Source: Siphonodentalium dalli (lineage: Eukaryota > Mollusca > Scaphopoda > Gadilida > Siphonodentaliidae). Taken from it: 64,000 nt of DNA. Location of the stretch: NCBI GenBank assembly GCA_032622095.1, contig CP136063.1, positions 206,819,934 to 206,883,933 on the forward strand, given 5' to 3'. Positions 46,286-57,947 of the stretch are shown here, piece after piece. The stretch's first letter is position 1. Each line of letters begins with the position of its first letter. A program made the translations under genes and the position numbers. Below the pieces are notes generated by a model that saw nothing but the letters and a program-made list of their open reading frames with translations, was not told the origin of the DNA and did not search any database.

Positions 46286-46768
46286 TTGATAATATATCCA
46301 TTATAAGATGTGAGTCAGTGACATGCCATGTTCGTTGAGAAATCAAACTGCCATAATAATTAAAATTTTCACAATGTTACCTAAGCTATTCTTATAGATA
46401 TATCTTTCTTTATAACAAAGAGAGCGTGCGACAAATGACGTCATGTGGGTATTTCCGCAGATAAAGGGAACTCCATCATTATTATACCATTATCATATCA
46501 TTATCATCATTTGCATTCGTTATTTGGCAACTTTCGGCTCTTCTCGTCACATGTATTAGATTCGAGTCGACAAAAATCCGTCGTTTGAAACCAAGACGCA
46601 TTTCAGACGCATCACCGACGACGATTCGTCTGAATTGGACGGAGATTCGTCTGTGGTGCGATTGACACGGATCTAATTGTTTCAAACGTCGCATTTTAGA
46701 CGCATTTAATACAATTGTGGGTCTGATATTAGATTCCAGTCGACAAAAATCCGTCGTTTGGATCGGTG

Positions 46769-46812
46769 CGCGAAATATAGTACTGCGCGAATTTAAATAT
46801 GAGTAAGGTATA
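46769..46812. mobile_element. Solo end of MITE family B
   Basis: ATAGTACTGCGCGAATTTAA followed by ATATGAGTAAGGTAT matches the inverted end of the family at 38190-38225. It directly abuts the right end of the giant palindrome. The left half is missing. Confidence 0.7.
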
Positions 46813-46897
46813 CAATTCTCTCGTGCGACTACACGAAACAAATCGACAGCAAATTTTGCCAGTGAATAAATATAGCTCCAAACGTATGGTAACTCAC

Positions 46898-47081
46898 TTG
46901 TTGTCTTGAGAAAATATGCGAAGAAATTAAATCTCGTTTCTTCGTCTGTGATTGGAAGATGCCCTCCATCATCTACGCAGTTCTGCTGAGCTGCAGCGAA
47001 ATCCATCATGCAGAGTTGTCACGTACTTGTAGCATATGTTGTTTGCCAAGTCGTAGGTATACATTTCTGGACAGTTTAGTC
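46898..47081 (-). pseudogene. Lectin paralogue, N-terminal CTLD exon with frameshift
   Basis: Acceptor ttgcag|GA at 47081 and donor ACAA|gtgagt at 46898, as in the plus-strand gene. The reading starts GLNCPEMYTYDLANNICYKY, then needs a different frame for FAAAQQNCVDDGGHLPITDE and FAYFLKTT. The exon is 184 nt against 180 in the paralogue, and the extra 4 nt fall between the second and third cysteines. Unless this is an assembly error, the domain is destroyed. The protein similarity to the plus-strand exon is clear over the whole length. Confidence 0.82.
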
Positions 47082-49667
47082 CTGCAAATGTCAATTCACG
47101 TACACAGAATGGATACACATTCATATTATCAGGCAGATACTCAAATACTCAAAGTAAACATGTGGTTTACTGACATTGCTGATGTATATGCAGAGTTGTA
47201 GATGTGGGTTGAGCAGATTTATACGGAATCAACGTCGCGATCGAATGGTAACTCACACTCACCTGTTGACCTACGGAACTAACTGGGACACATTCTACCA
47301 CGTCGCGCACCGAAAGGTAATGTACACTGTCCATCGCCATCATCTCTTTCGCTCTCCCCTCTCTTTATCCCTTTCGCCCCTGTCTATTTCTCGCACCCTC
47401 TTTCTCTTTCTCCCCTTCTCTTCTTGATGTTTTGCACAAACGCGCAACTTCTCATTCGGTTCATATTCTTCATACAGCATGCAATATGCGTTGTCTCAAG
47501 GAAGGGTTCTTCCACATAACCATTCGTAAATAAATGCTATCATTCCGATGTCAGCATTTTGTGCATCTTAAACGTAAATCCACTAAAGATACCCCATTCG
47601 AGTTATCACGTATATACATAAGCCTGAACCAGTTTTGCGTATTCAAAGGGAATCAAACTTGATTTCAATAAACGTCATTCATACGTGTAACATAACACTA
47701 CCCAACCAATACGTGGCCTCTCGGTGTTCTTCGTGTACATAAGCATCTCGATGCAATTGGAATTGTTTGACGAAATTTGAACATCAATGTGACCAAAGCG
47801 TTGTACAAAAAATTACCAAGTTAAGAAATATACCAATCATATTTCATTTATCGGTTGACATCTGATGATGTCCAGTTAGTCTGGCGACGCCGTGACTCGC
47901 ATTTTATGTAGAACAGTAGTGCGCTCTAGAATGGAGGCTATATACAGTTGTCATCCGTTGTTGATGGAGAAGTTTAGTTTTGTCAATCGCTCGAATATCG
48001 AAATACATTCCGTTCTCGAGTGGGTGACAAATCTCAATGTCTCCCGAGACGAAGGACAACCGTTTTGTTATCCAATAACTAAGATGAATTCCGTGTCATG
48101 CATATATATGACGCTGCACTGAGTCATTGCATAGCATGAGTGCTTTATATGGCGATTATAGTTTCAGTAATTTCGTATCGTGCTAGGATATTTGTTCAGC
48201 CGTTAGGACTTTGATGATCGGGATTCGGCGTTTATTTTCCATCATGTTGGTGGTTAAGTCATCAATATTGGTCCAGGCACTGTAAACCAATAAGCAATAT
48301 AAGAATTTTTTCTGCAATTCGGCATATTCATGGACGGCATGTCGTCCTGTCCGCACAATCTACACGCGATGTTAATTTCATTACGATCTTCCCAAAAGCT
48401 ATTGGGAAAGTTGTCGATTTAATAAATATGCATTCATATGTTACAAGGCTCCAAACACATCCACACACACAATACATCAATACATACATGTGTATATGTT
48501 GCAATAATAACAATGCAAAGATGACGACCAGGTTTGGTTTAAGGGATAAGCATACAGGGGAATTCACGTTGTACACAAGCAAGATATTATAATCAACCGA
48601 CCCCGTGCCATAGACACCTTCAATATCGCACCATAATTTTGATATAAATATATTGAATTACTCTTGTTTTCTCTCGCAATTGTAGTTTTAGTATCTTACT
48701 TCGTATCGTCCTGGGATGTATATTCATTTGAGTTAGTCAAGACGCAAAAATTAATTGCCGTTTATTGACCATCATTTTGGTGGTTAAATCGTCAAAATCG
48801 GCATATTCATGTACGGCATATCGTCAGTTACACGAACTTTACTCACGAGGTAAATTTCATTATGAATTCTTGCACGACAAACGTATCTGTTACACCAGAA
48901 TGTATAACCAACCTACATCAAGATTCGACTCGTTCAATATCGCACGATAATTTAGACAAGAATATATTGAATTACCCAGACGTTTCGATGGAACAAGTAT
49001 AGAGATAAACCGACATACTATTCACAATCACAAGCGAGGTGAAATGTTACAAAGGAAGCTTCTAACATGGTACTTACGAATATTGGTATAATATACTGAA
49101 GACGTGTTGCCTACGTCTGGTGACACTAGCTCATATTCACCAGCCGGGTTTATTCCAGTGACTCAACGCACATGGTATTTGCGATCGTTGGTAGCGTTTA
49201 CATCGGCACACCGTGTCATCTTGTTTTAGACAACCCTACACCATGGTGACGACCAAAGATAACCTAGCTATCGAACCTCGCCCATAATAAGCCAATTGGT
49301 TCATGAAATAAACCCTGCCGGTGAGTATGGCTGAATATATTCAATTACCCAGATGTTTCAATGGAAAAACAGTATAGAACAAGACTTTTCCAATATAATT
49401 ATCAACTTAAAAGTTTGAATATTAGTGTTGACTAAATATATGGAAATTAACCAACACCAGAACTAGTGCTTTTTTTGCGAACCCGTGTGGTATATATGAT
49501 TTTTGTGTGTAGTGCATATTTGTGATATGAACTCGCTGAGTAACTGCACTGTGTGCTAGGAAATATGTTTGCACCATAGGACGGGCCACAAAATAATGAC
49601 ACCCTGATCGGCGGGCCAATCAGAAACGGGTAAAATGGGGAGGAGACTAACAATGAATAATGTCTTA
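47082..49667. other. Intron of lectin paralogue
   Basis: Contains a CT-rich tract (47345-47425) and a pair of diverged direct repeats near 48158-48590 and 48685-48970 (TTTCGTATCGT, CATCAT.TTGGTGGTTAA.TC, GGCATATTCATG.ACGGCAT). The repeats are about 520 bp apart. No exon was recognised. Confidence 0.5.
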
Positions 49668-49730
49668 CCCGGAACCGTAGTAGTAGAAGTAGTAGTAGTA
49701 GCAGTTGTTGTTGTTTGTGTGGTGGTGGTA
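49668..49730 (-). pseudogene. Lectin paralogue, Thr-rich linker exon
   Basis: On the minus strand a run of ACC/ACA/ACT codons with one Gln, one Ala and one Ser ends Val-Pro and a carried G before the donor gtaaga. This is the same layout and phase as the linker at 19429-19479. The upstream sequence resembles that acceptor (tttaca) but has no AG at the right place, so the acceptor seems lost or displaced. It lies 2.6 kb upstream of the CTLD exon in the minus sense, supporting one ancestral gene structure. Confidence 0.65.
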
Positions 49731-50040
49731 TATGTAAATACGAAAAGAAAGAATAAAGGACATCTAGTTTGAAAAACTTCCCCAATGCTATTGAACTATA
49801 TGATATTAATAATCTCCGCATAACATCGAATGTGCAATTGCACATGTACGAGTAAGGGACGTGGCTAGAGGGTTGGGGGTTGGAATTCCAACTGCACCCC
49901 ATTGAATCAGACCAAACACAAGTTTTGCATAATTCCATTAGCTCCCCTTGCACCTCAGTGACCAAGCCTGGTAGCATATTCGTGAACCAAGGTTATATAT
50001 ACCCGGTATTAGAATATTCAGATTTTTTAACTTGACAATT

Positions 50041-50770
50041 GGATAAATCATAACATCTAGTGGTTCGGCCCGGTGTGATCAAGTTTTGAAATCTAAACAA
50101 GCAAATCGCAGAATCCTAGCATCTATAAACTGGCCTCAAGCATTCCTAGATTTGGACATTTCAAACCTCATACTCACCCGTAGGTTGGAAAATTTCCAAC
50201 TGGTGACCATTTCAGTCCACAATTTTGTCCAAATGTCGTAAAATATTGTTTTCTGAACTAATTAGCAGTGTTTTATTGATTAAGGCGGAGGACTAGGACA
50301 CACCGGGACGACCATGGTTCCGCCCGGTGTGAGAATATTTTGAAATGTGAACAAGAAAATCGCAAAATACTACCATCTATACTGGCCTTCATAGAGTTGG
50401 AAATTTCAAACCTGACACCCCCACTTAGGTTGCAAAATGTCCAACTGATGACAATTCCAATGACACTTTTGGCCAGATGTAGGGAAATATTGTTTTCTTA
50501 AATTAACTAGCAGTTTTTGACTGACCACGGGGGACGGACCATACATAAGTTTTCCAAGTGTTGGAAATTTTCAATCTGACACCCCCACAAAGGTTGGAAA
50601 AATTCCAATTGATGGCCATTTCAGTCCAAAATTTTACAAAAAGTAGGAAAATATGCAAATATTGGTCCAAGAACAATAAATTCACCCTAATAAATTGTTT
50701 GAAAGTCAAACTACAAGAACCATTTCAATCTAATGTTGGGGTGAAATTTCCAACTAAATAAATGTGTCAG
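50041..50770. repeat. ~250-bp diverged tandem repeat, three units
   Basis: Blocks CGGCCCGGTGTGA, GAAATCTAAACAAGCAAATC, TTTCAAACCT.A.AC.C.C with TAGGTTG.AAAATTTCCAAC, and AAATATTGTTTTCT recur near 50070, 50320 and 50560. The GCCCGGTGTGTCCTGGTCTC words in the hAT element near 62150 are related. Confidence 0.75.
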
Positions 50771-51875
50771 GAATGAAATTTCCAACTGTATAAAAATTTT
50801 GACAAAAGTTTGATCAAACCATCCCTGTCGGAACGTCCCTGCTCTCATTTAATACTACGAACTCGTGTCTCAATAATAATAACGTTGCCCCTTTGAATTT
50901 CAAACGTAGATGCTACTGTATGTTTCGGTCGCGGGCACACTGCCAAAAATAATTTCTTTGGTTAGAAAACTATATTAAAACAAGGAAAATAGCTTATATC
51001 AAGAATCTTTTTCTTAGTTTTATGAAAAATAGTCTATACGTCAAACATATTTTCTTAGGACACTAACATCCTGAGAAATGGGAAGGAATTCGTGTATTCT
51101 TAAAACCAGACAATATTTCTAACGATTAAATATTTCTAGGGTGAACAACATCCATGTGTATATTTATAAGAAAATATTTATAAAATATGAGAATTGTATT
51201 TCTACCATGCGAGAAAATTGTTCTTTCGCAAGAATGTTTTTCTTAAATACAGAAATTAGTAACCTATATAATAATAAGAAACGTAGACTACGATTATTTA
51301 AAGGTGCCCTGTCTTATTTGACACAATACACGGTTTCTATACCAGGAGATAATTAGATCGGACGAGTCTGTTGCAACTGTTGTCATACTAATAGGATTTG
51401 GTGGCCAGATATTTTGATTTGACAGCAGATGAGTATGATATAATATTTAGCAAATTTGTTAAGCATAGCAAAAAAAATCCCATTGCCGCCTTTTAAAAAC
51501 AGCGTCGGTATCCATGGTGCAGCGGTATATGTAATACAGAGCATTTTCATCAGAATATTAACATTAAAAAATGGCGACAAGCGGCATGGATGTGTTAGAA
51601 AGTCGTCCAGTGAAATTACAGTCTGCTATGTTTAATAATTATAACTTGACGTTCTATGTACACCAAGGGTGTTTTCAATAACTGTTTGATGGAATTTCGC
51701 TCTTATTGATGCACTATTGAACTGTTAATGCTGTTAAAGTGAAATCAGTCAAGACAGACATTTTGCTCACTAATTTTCGAGGTAGACATTAGAAATGACC
51801 AGTAAAAATACAAGGGTACCCAATAGGAGTCATACATCAAATGACCCTCAATCAACTAACATAATAAATGTCTCT
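50771..51875. other. AT-rich stretch, no recognised feature
   Basis: Short inverted tracts such as TTTCTTAGGA / AAGAAAAATA-type words occur around 50950-51250. No coding or repeat boundary found. Confidence 0.4.
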
Positions 51876-51879
51876 GGTC

Positions 51880-52690
51880 ATGACAAGAGGAAAAGAGCAT
51901 CCTGAACTATTTCTCTTCAGCGCGTGAGGATGTTTTATAAGAAATAATCCCTGGTGAGGCACAATCAAACGTGTTGTTATTACTTGATACCAACCACTGG
52001 GCAGAAATAGCCATAGACCATTTCCTGTCAGTCACGAGCAGTCTTTGAATCCCGTCCGACAAGTTGTGGAATATTTTCACCTACAGGTGTGCTCAGCCTC
52101 ACGACATTCTGCATGTCATCTACACGACACCTCTGTTTTCCGGTGATGCTGTTTTGTTTATTGGCAGACCAGTCGGGTGCACTCTTCGTGTGGCCAGTAC
52201 TCATAAATCAACACACATAATACAAAACATATCGATTTCTGTTTTGTCCACTTCATTTGTCAGCGTGTACAGGCACCTCTTTTTCGTCAACGCAATAATG
52301 GTTGAAAAAATGGTAGCTGATATTTTCTTCTAAGAACTTTATTGGTCCATGTTGAAGAGGAATATTGATAAAACAAATTTATGTGCAAAAATCGAAGCTA
52401 TAATGAACAGAAATACACTTCAGGGTTTATTCCCAGATTAGTCCATTTGCCTGGATTATTTCTTTTCACTCGGCGACTTGTGACCGATAGAGGTCTATCT
52501 AACTGCACAAGAACGATATGGCTTTTCTGAGCACACAGAGTGTCTGATTTCTCTTCTTCAGACAGATTAGGAGACTTGTAGCCCTTGGTATTATTTTCCT
52601 GACATCTCCAACATAAATCTGTCATCGGCCTGGTAACAGCAATGGATGGGAGAAGTTACCTCAACATTGGCCGGAAACTTGACAGCCTGT
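51880..52690 (-). pseudogene. Degenerate transposase-like gene fragment
   Basis: The minus-strand reading gives RPMTDLCWRCQENNT, then NLSEEEKSDTLCAQKSHIVL at 52625-52480. With frame changes and stops it continues through HYSFDF, an HGPIKF block, a VHADK-stop-SGQNRNRYV block near 52250, APDW near 52175, ENIPQLVG near 52065, and SPGIISYKTSS near 51930. This order matches a widespread metazoan repeat protein family with a conserved HADNCSGQNKNN-type block that I recall but cannot name with certainty. At least four disabling changes are visible. It abuts the 5' end of the LINE at 52.8 kb. Confidence 0.6.
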
Positions 52691-54496
52691 ATGACCGGTT
52701 ACATGAAAAGCAAACATATTGCTATGTATTAATTATTGAATCATTCAAAAATAATTCAATGATGACAATTCCAATGACAATTTTGACCAAATTTAATGTT
52801 ATGTAGTTTTACTGAAACATTGTACTATCCCATGACTGTGGGACTGTGGGACTGTTAGACCTACAAACCGCTCTTGATCAACTCAGGGATCTCGTAATGA
52901 ACACCGGACACTACGAACAAACTGCAGCTTCATCCCTTGCTATCACAGATATACTGCAGTTTTTGAGCTCTGATCCGAAGGATATCATTATAAAATATAT
53001 AAAACTCTCAGCAACTAGTGATGACGTTGTGAAAGACTCCATCCTCCTCCAAATGAGAGATGCCATATTCGTTGAAGTAAAAGCAGAGAACTCTTACAAA
53101 TATGGTCCTCAGAGCACACTTAAAAGGCGTCGTGACACCAGTACTAAAGGGGGTCTTTCCTTAGCAGATAAACTAGCAGAGGATATTTACACTATGATGA
53201 TGTTCCTTGTCGACGGATGCACTGTGTTAACTGACCTGATCAGCTCAAGCCGCAATATGACACAAACATTATTGCAGCCAAGCTTCATTTCTCAAAATGA
53301 TAGTGCCAGCATATGTCCGGAAACCTCTCCCCCACTCGGTGTGTCAGATGATTCATGTGCCTTTAAGAACGAAGTCTTGTGTCTTCTTAAACAGAATCAG
53401 GAATCCAATAATAAGATATTGGAGAGACTTCCAGCGCTTTATGAGTCGATAACCAAACTCGATGACCGTGTGACTAACATTGAGAAGAACCTGGATATGC
53501 GAGAATCCGACCAAACTGTTCTGCGAGTGATCACTTCAGACATCGAGGAAATAAAGGCCACTCCCAGTGACGTGAATGGAAACTCTCAGAAATTTGATGA
53601 TAATGACATTAAAATACAGCGATGCATTGATGATAAGTGTGACGGAGTAACGAGCGTGAGAGCGAAAATTAAAATTCTGGAAAGAGACATTGCGAATGCG
53701 GTCGATAAAGCACATGAAATTGTTCGCGGAGTAAATCGTAACAGCGGTTCGATTGGGACACTGAAAGACAGGGTAAACAAATTGGACAACACACAACGAC
53801 TTCACGTGACACTCAACACTTCGACGAATTAAAAACGACAATAATCGACTTTGGACATTGCTTGTGTGAATATCTTGATGGATTTAGAGACGATCTAGAC
53901 TGTGCACTTAAGGAACAGGGCCCTGTTTCATGAAGGCAACTTATGACATAGTTGGGACTTAAGATGGTCATAAGTTCAAACTTCAGTCATAAGTGCGTTT
54001 CACGAACAAAGTCTTAACCTAAGATGGTCTTAACTTTGGTCTTAACTTTAAGACTGGTGTAAGGTGTCATAAGATAATCTTAAAGTTAAGACCTACGTTG
54101 TGATCCGCAGTTGGTCCGAAATGTGGATGGGATCTAGTTGATGTATATATTATTATAAACACATTTAACTGAATAACACATTGCTAGCACGGAGGGGTGT
54201 TTCAGAAATGGTAGTAATTAATAACCAACTGGTAAGCTATAGCAGTGACGTGGCCAGTGGTTGCAAGATTGGCGGGGTGTCCGCTACTAACTGTAAACCG
54301 CCAAGACCGGACTATATATACATTTCTAATTGCTGTTACAAAAAGAATATATTTACATAGAGTTGAACATCATTTGCGATTCAAATCACCCAATCGCACT
54401 GTAGACAATAATCATGTTGAGACAATTAGTCCGAACATTTTCACATCGAGGATAATAGTGAATGATTTATACTCATTTTGTTTATAAATGCATATG

Positions 54497-54648
54497 TCAG
54501 CTATTATTATTATTATTATTATTTACTTGCCTTTCTATATTATTATGTTATAATTTGATTGTAAAAATGTATTGTATATGTACCCCGTATATATATCAAC
54601 AAGATAATAATACATAATATGTGTTATTTTATTATTATTATGTATATT
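54497..54648. repeat. (TTA)n-rich microsatellite region
   Basis: Runs of ATT triplets near 54503-54523 and 54630-54645 separated by AT-rich DNA. Confidence 0.8.
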
Positions 54649-54751
54649 ATCATAATCTATTAACTATGAAATAAAAAGATATATAGCATGTATATAGTAT
54701 ACGGACCGCGCGGGCACACCGGGATCCGCGAAAGAACATATAATATCAATG

Positions 54752-54862
54752 TGAACTGGCCCACAGACCCCTGGGGGGATTACTAAAATACCAATATACC
54801 AGTGGTATAGTCTATATTGGTATTTGGTAATTTTCCCCAGGGGCCTGTGAACCGGCCGTCTG
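54752..54862. repeat. Hairpin inside the TIR element
   Basis: Imperfect inverted repeat: GGCCCACAGACCCCTGGGGG with ATACCAATATA against TATATTGGTATTTGGTAATT with CCCCAGGGGCCTGTGAACCG. Probably a short MITE nested a further level down. Confidence 0.75.
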
Positions 54863-56582
54863 TTCACGTGTTGTTAATTATAAACGCTCTTTATTAGAAG
54901 TCGTTGATTTGGTTTTTATTTAAACATATATGCAGAATGTCGTTCAACGTAACGTACTTTCGAAGTTCATACGCAGTTTGTTAATTATAACAGGCGTTTA
55001 GCACATTTGTCAACAGAACCAGAGCAAATGGCACTAACATAATTTACATATGGCTTCTACAAGTATGTCTCAGATTGGAAATAAGTCTATTTGGAGCACG
55101 ATATGAAGTCCTATTCACATTATAGCAATATAAATAAAGAGCGTTTTGTGTTAGTATTCCATGAATGTTGGCAATCAATAAAGAGCGTTTAGCTCAGTGC
55201 TTCCATTGTGGTGTATTGTATGTGTATGCCGTGTTGGCGACATATTCGGTTTCCTGGTATTATAGATGCTTCAAAGACGTATAATGTATTATAACCTAAT
55301 ATCAGCATTGAAAGGAGCGAACATATGTCTCGCGTCGCTTTAATGGCATGTTATATGGGTGAAGGTTCACATTCTGAGTTAGGATGTATAAGTCCCTTTA
55401 ATAACTGAAATAATATATTTGAGCTCGATACGTTTGTATAAAATAGGCATTGGAAGCATGCAGCTATGTGTGGATGGGGTCTGACGCGAAAACACAGTTA
55501 AAAAGCGCGCTCGTGCCGTTAAGTATGCACCAGTCATTATACTGATTATCGCCATTGCATTAAAATATCATAATTATTCTTAGACACGCCCTAGTATCTG
55601 TCACCAGACACTGTACCTAGGCATATAACACACACAGAACCAACATTTTCTGTGCATAGCTGTAATAAATTGTCGAGAGCCAGTCTAAAAGCGCGCGAAC
55701 TTAAATTACTACTTAAGTAGGACTTAATCTTGTTTTGTGAAACGCGTTCTTGAAACGGAAAAGTTACATCATAAGATCCACCGTAGATCTTAGATTAAGT
55801 CCATCTTAAGATAATATTATGACATTGCTTCATGAAACAGGCCCCAGGTAGACAACATTTGTCTTAACCTCAAAAACCCATACAGTGATAATGGAGATGA
55901 TCGTGATGATTCTCATGTCAATGTCGCCTGTGATCATGATGAATATGAAAGTATTTACACTGTTCTCGATGAATTGCGCGAAGAGATGAGAAACAGCTTC
56001 CGACAAAACGAGAGCAAAGCTCAAACAAATTCGTATATTCCCCGCATTCAAACATGTACAGTGACATATCTAGTGAAGAGGATCCACCGCAACAAAAGAG
56101 GAATAACTCTAATTATCACGAATCGCAATCGCCGCGAGAGAGTTACAGAAGGCGCCGATCTCAGCATACCACAGATAGACATGACGGCGATCCGGACATT
56201 TACCGCTCGCGCAACCAACACCCCATAAAAACATCCAGGCTATTCTTGGCAAACATTCCAGCGTACGTCACAGCAGAGGAAATCGCGAATTTTCTGTTTG
56301 ACAACAAAGTAAAATTTTCAATGGTACGACTTTTAAAACTGAGAAAAGACGGAACGCGAACAGCTCGGATCAATGTCCAATCTAACGACGCCGAATTCTG
56401 CAAAGGGCCTAACTTCTGGCCCAAATCTACAATTTGCACTGATTGGGTACCATATGATATCTCCATATCTAGACAACATCAACACATGTCATAGGTTACC
56501 AGTGTCTATATACATGTATATGTATGGGCTTCCAAACTGGTGATTGTAGTGTGCACGCACTGTTGGTCTTATTTATGTCTTT

Positions 56583-57450
56583 TTGACAACACTATACATG
56601 CATATGATGCTAAATTTACTTACTTGGAAATGCACTGGCATGTTATCCAGTAGTTTATATTTGAACAAGCTGCTCAGTGAATTCGACATCGATATATGTG
56701 GAATATCTGAGCACTGGTTACATGCACATAATATCCACTTTCTGGATACTGTCAGCTCTTCGTACGAGTACAACGCAGTCTGTGATTCCTCACAACGCCT
56801 CCCGATGCAGAGGGGGAGATACAAAGGTGGTATATGTCTCATGTGGAAAAAGACACTGAGCGAACGTATAACAGTTCTTGAACTTAATGACGACAGAGTC
56901 TGTGGAATACAAATGCAATTAGAACCTGGCGTGTTTTTGTACATCTTCCAAGTATACCCACATTCCACAAATTATACCGTCAAATTTTACCAGGAATACA
57001 TCCAGAAACTGAACGATATCTTCTCCACATTCAGTTCACTAGGTCATATCGTTCTGATGGGTGATTTCAATGGGAACAGGGGAGAAATCAGGGGGAAGGA
57101 ATAAAACATTGTCGCGATTTCTGAGAAAGTGCAAACTCACGACTATCCATACCTCGCCATTATGCAAAGGTTTCATGTCAACGTTTATTCCCGCCGATGG
57201 GGGCCCAGGAACTATAATCGACCACATCATCATACCCACAGCAGAACTTCATAAAATAGGTCGCTTCGAGGTTGCAGATGACTCAGAAAATAATGTGTCA
57301 AATCATCGCCCACTTTTTGCACAAATTTGTTACGACACAATTTCATGCCCCAATAAAACACCTTTTGCAACCACAAGAATCAATTGGAAACACTTTAGTG
57401 CATCCCCTGAATTGATCAACGCCTACCAATCATTTATATTTACACACTAA
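56583..57450 (+). pseudogene. LINE ORF2, endonuclease domain
   Basis: Two overlapping frames (56583-57104 and 57061-57450) give an APE-type endonuclease. Order of blocks: LLTWKCTGML, CGISEHWLHA, YKGGICLMWKK, VLMGDFNGNRGE, then after a one-base frameshift in a G-run near 57095, RFLRKCKLTT, GGPGTIIDHIIIP and NVSNHRPLFA. The catalytic Asn expected in the first block reads Lys. The final SDH motif reads SNH. Both changes argue against activity even without the frameshift. It is cut at 57450 by the foldback insertion. Confidence 0.82.
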
Positions 57451-57940
57451 GTGTTGTCATCACTAAATCCAGCATTCTGATTGGTCGGCGCCCACGTGGC
57501 TAGTTGCAGTTATTTCTCGGTGAATGCGCAACGCCTCATGACACCAAGCCAATAACACCATCGATACGTCATTAGGTTTGGAAAGACGAACGCGTAATGT
57601 TTTGGGCGCATTTGGACTCGCGCAGGACTGACTTAATACATCATCGGGTTTCAATATGAAGAGAAATTGTTCCTATTAACTTTTGCCAAGGTTGCTATTG
57701 GGTATTTTGGGCTGATCTTGTCACGATACACTTTTCGATTTAAATAAATTTACAAAAGTGGCTTTTTCGCTAAATGTATATAAATATAAGGATTAACTGT
57801 CATGTGGACTATTTTTATGGAGATGTAACGGTGAGGTAAGTGGTCATAACTTGTATGTAAAACCCTTCGGGTTTTACACAAGTTATGTCCACTTACCTCA
57901 CCGTTACATCTCCATAAAAACAGTCCACATGACAGTTAAT
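57444..57940. mobile_element. Insertion with long hairpin between LINE endonuclease and RT
   Basis: The LINE frame breaks just after YQSFI and resumes at NFNLHD. The inserted ~495 bp is unrelated to LINE coding sequence. Its right third is an almost perfect hairpin (57785-57947). TATA occurs at both borders, and collapsing one copy rejoins the LINE frame; a longer TTATAT match would not. Hence a 4-bp TATA duplication is the best fit (inference). Confidence 0.65.
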
Positions 57941-57947
57941 CCTTATA
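57785..57947. repeat. ~79-bp-arm hairpin with AAACCCTTCGGGTTT tip
   Basis: Left arm TATAAGGATTAACTGTCATG...GGTAAGTGG(T)CATAACTTGT and right arm the inverse, with only about four mismatches or indels, meeting at ACCCTTCGGGT. The near-identity of the arms points to a young insertion or ongoing arm correction. Confidence 0.92.

Larger units (their letters stand above)
42475..46767. mobile_element. Giant imperfect palindrome / foldback element
   Basis: The left arm starts GCCCGTTCCAAACGACGGAT and the right arm ends with the inverse (ATCCGTCGTTTGGATCGG). Matching blocks run inward in mirror order: GTCGACTCGAATCTAATAC; AATGACGTCATTTG with AGAAAGATATATCTATAAGA; a ~60-bp satellite; a TGCATGGTATGCACATAGAT block; CGCTGCAGTCGCGC; (TA)n; TATATCTACGCGTGACCA; and GGTGGATTCCCGGTTACC. 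The centre lies near 45180. There the same terminal motif, GTCGTTTGGAACGGGC, occurs once more, so 42475-45182 also has element-like inverted ends. No transposase frame was seen. The left arm is longer because it contains the MITE at 43210-44469. Confidence 0.85.
53919..55844. mobile_element. TIR DNA element inserted in LINE ORF1
   Basis: Left end GGCCCTGTTTCATGAAGGCA; right end is the inverse of GGGCCTGTTTCATGAAGCAA. The triplet CAG lies on both sides (53916-53918 and 55845-55847), and joining them restores the ORF1 frame across the site. Subterminal TCTTAA/CTTAAG-type words are dense at both ends. No transposase is seen in 1926 bp. A 3-bp duplication and GGGCC ends suggest a Harbinger/ISL2EU relative (inference, unresolved). 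The interior holds its own secondary repeats. Confidence 0.82.
52832..56494 (+). pseudogene. LINE ORF1 (nucleic-acid chaperone-like), split by insertion
   Basis: The natural ATG seems to be at 52832, but an 8-bp direct duplication (GGACTGTG twice) right after it shifts the frame. The 328-codon frame that follows has no ATG of its own near the start. Residues about 175-320 have the heptad, charged look of a coiled coil (LPALYESITKLDDRVTNIEK). The frame shifts again near 53800. It continues as FDELKTTIIDFGHCLCEYLD up to KEQ, where the TIR element enters, and resumes at VDNICLNLKNP. A last frame (56054-56494) has an RS/DR-rich stretch and an RRM-like block (SRLFLANIPAYVTAEEIANF). ORF1 products of this kind coat the element RNA. 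Confidence 0.78.

Noticed and set aside
47345-47425. CT-rich tract as a possible regulatory element or splice branch region
   Set aside because: Simple-sequence DNA; no adjacent acceptor that would join to a coding exon.
49447-49977. 176-codon minus-strand open frame
   Set aside because: It crosses the Thr-rich linker in another frame (poly-Leu reading) and flanking intron. No domain signal.
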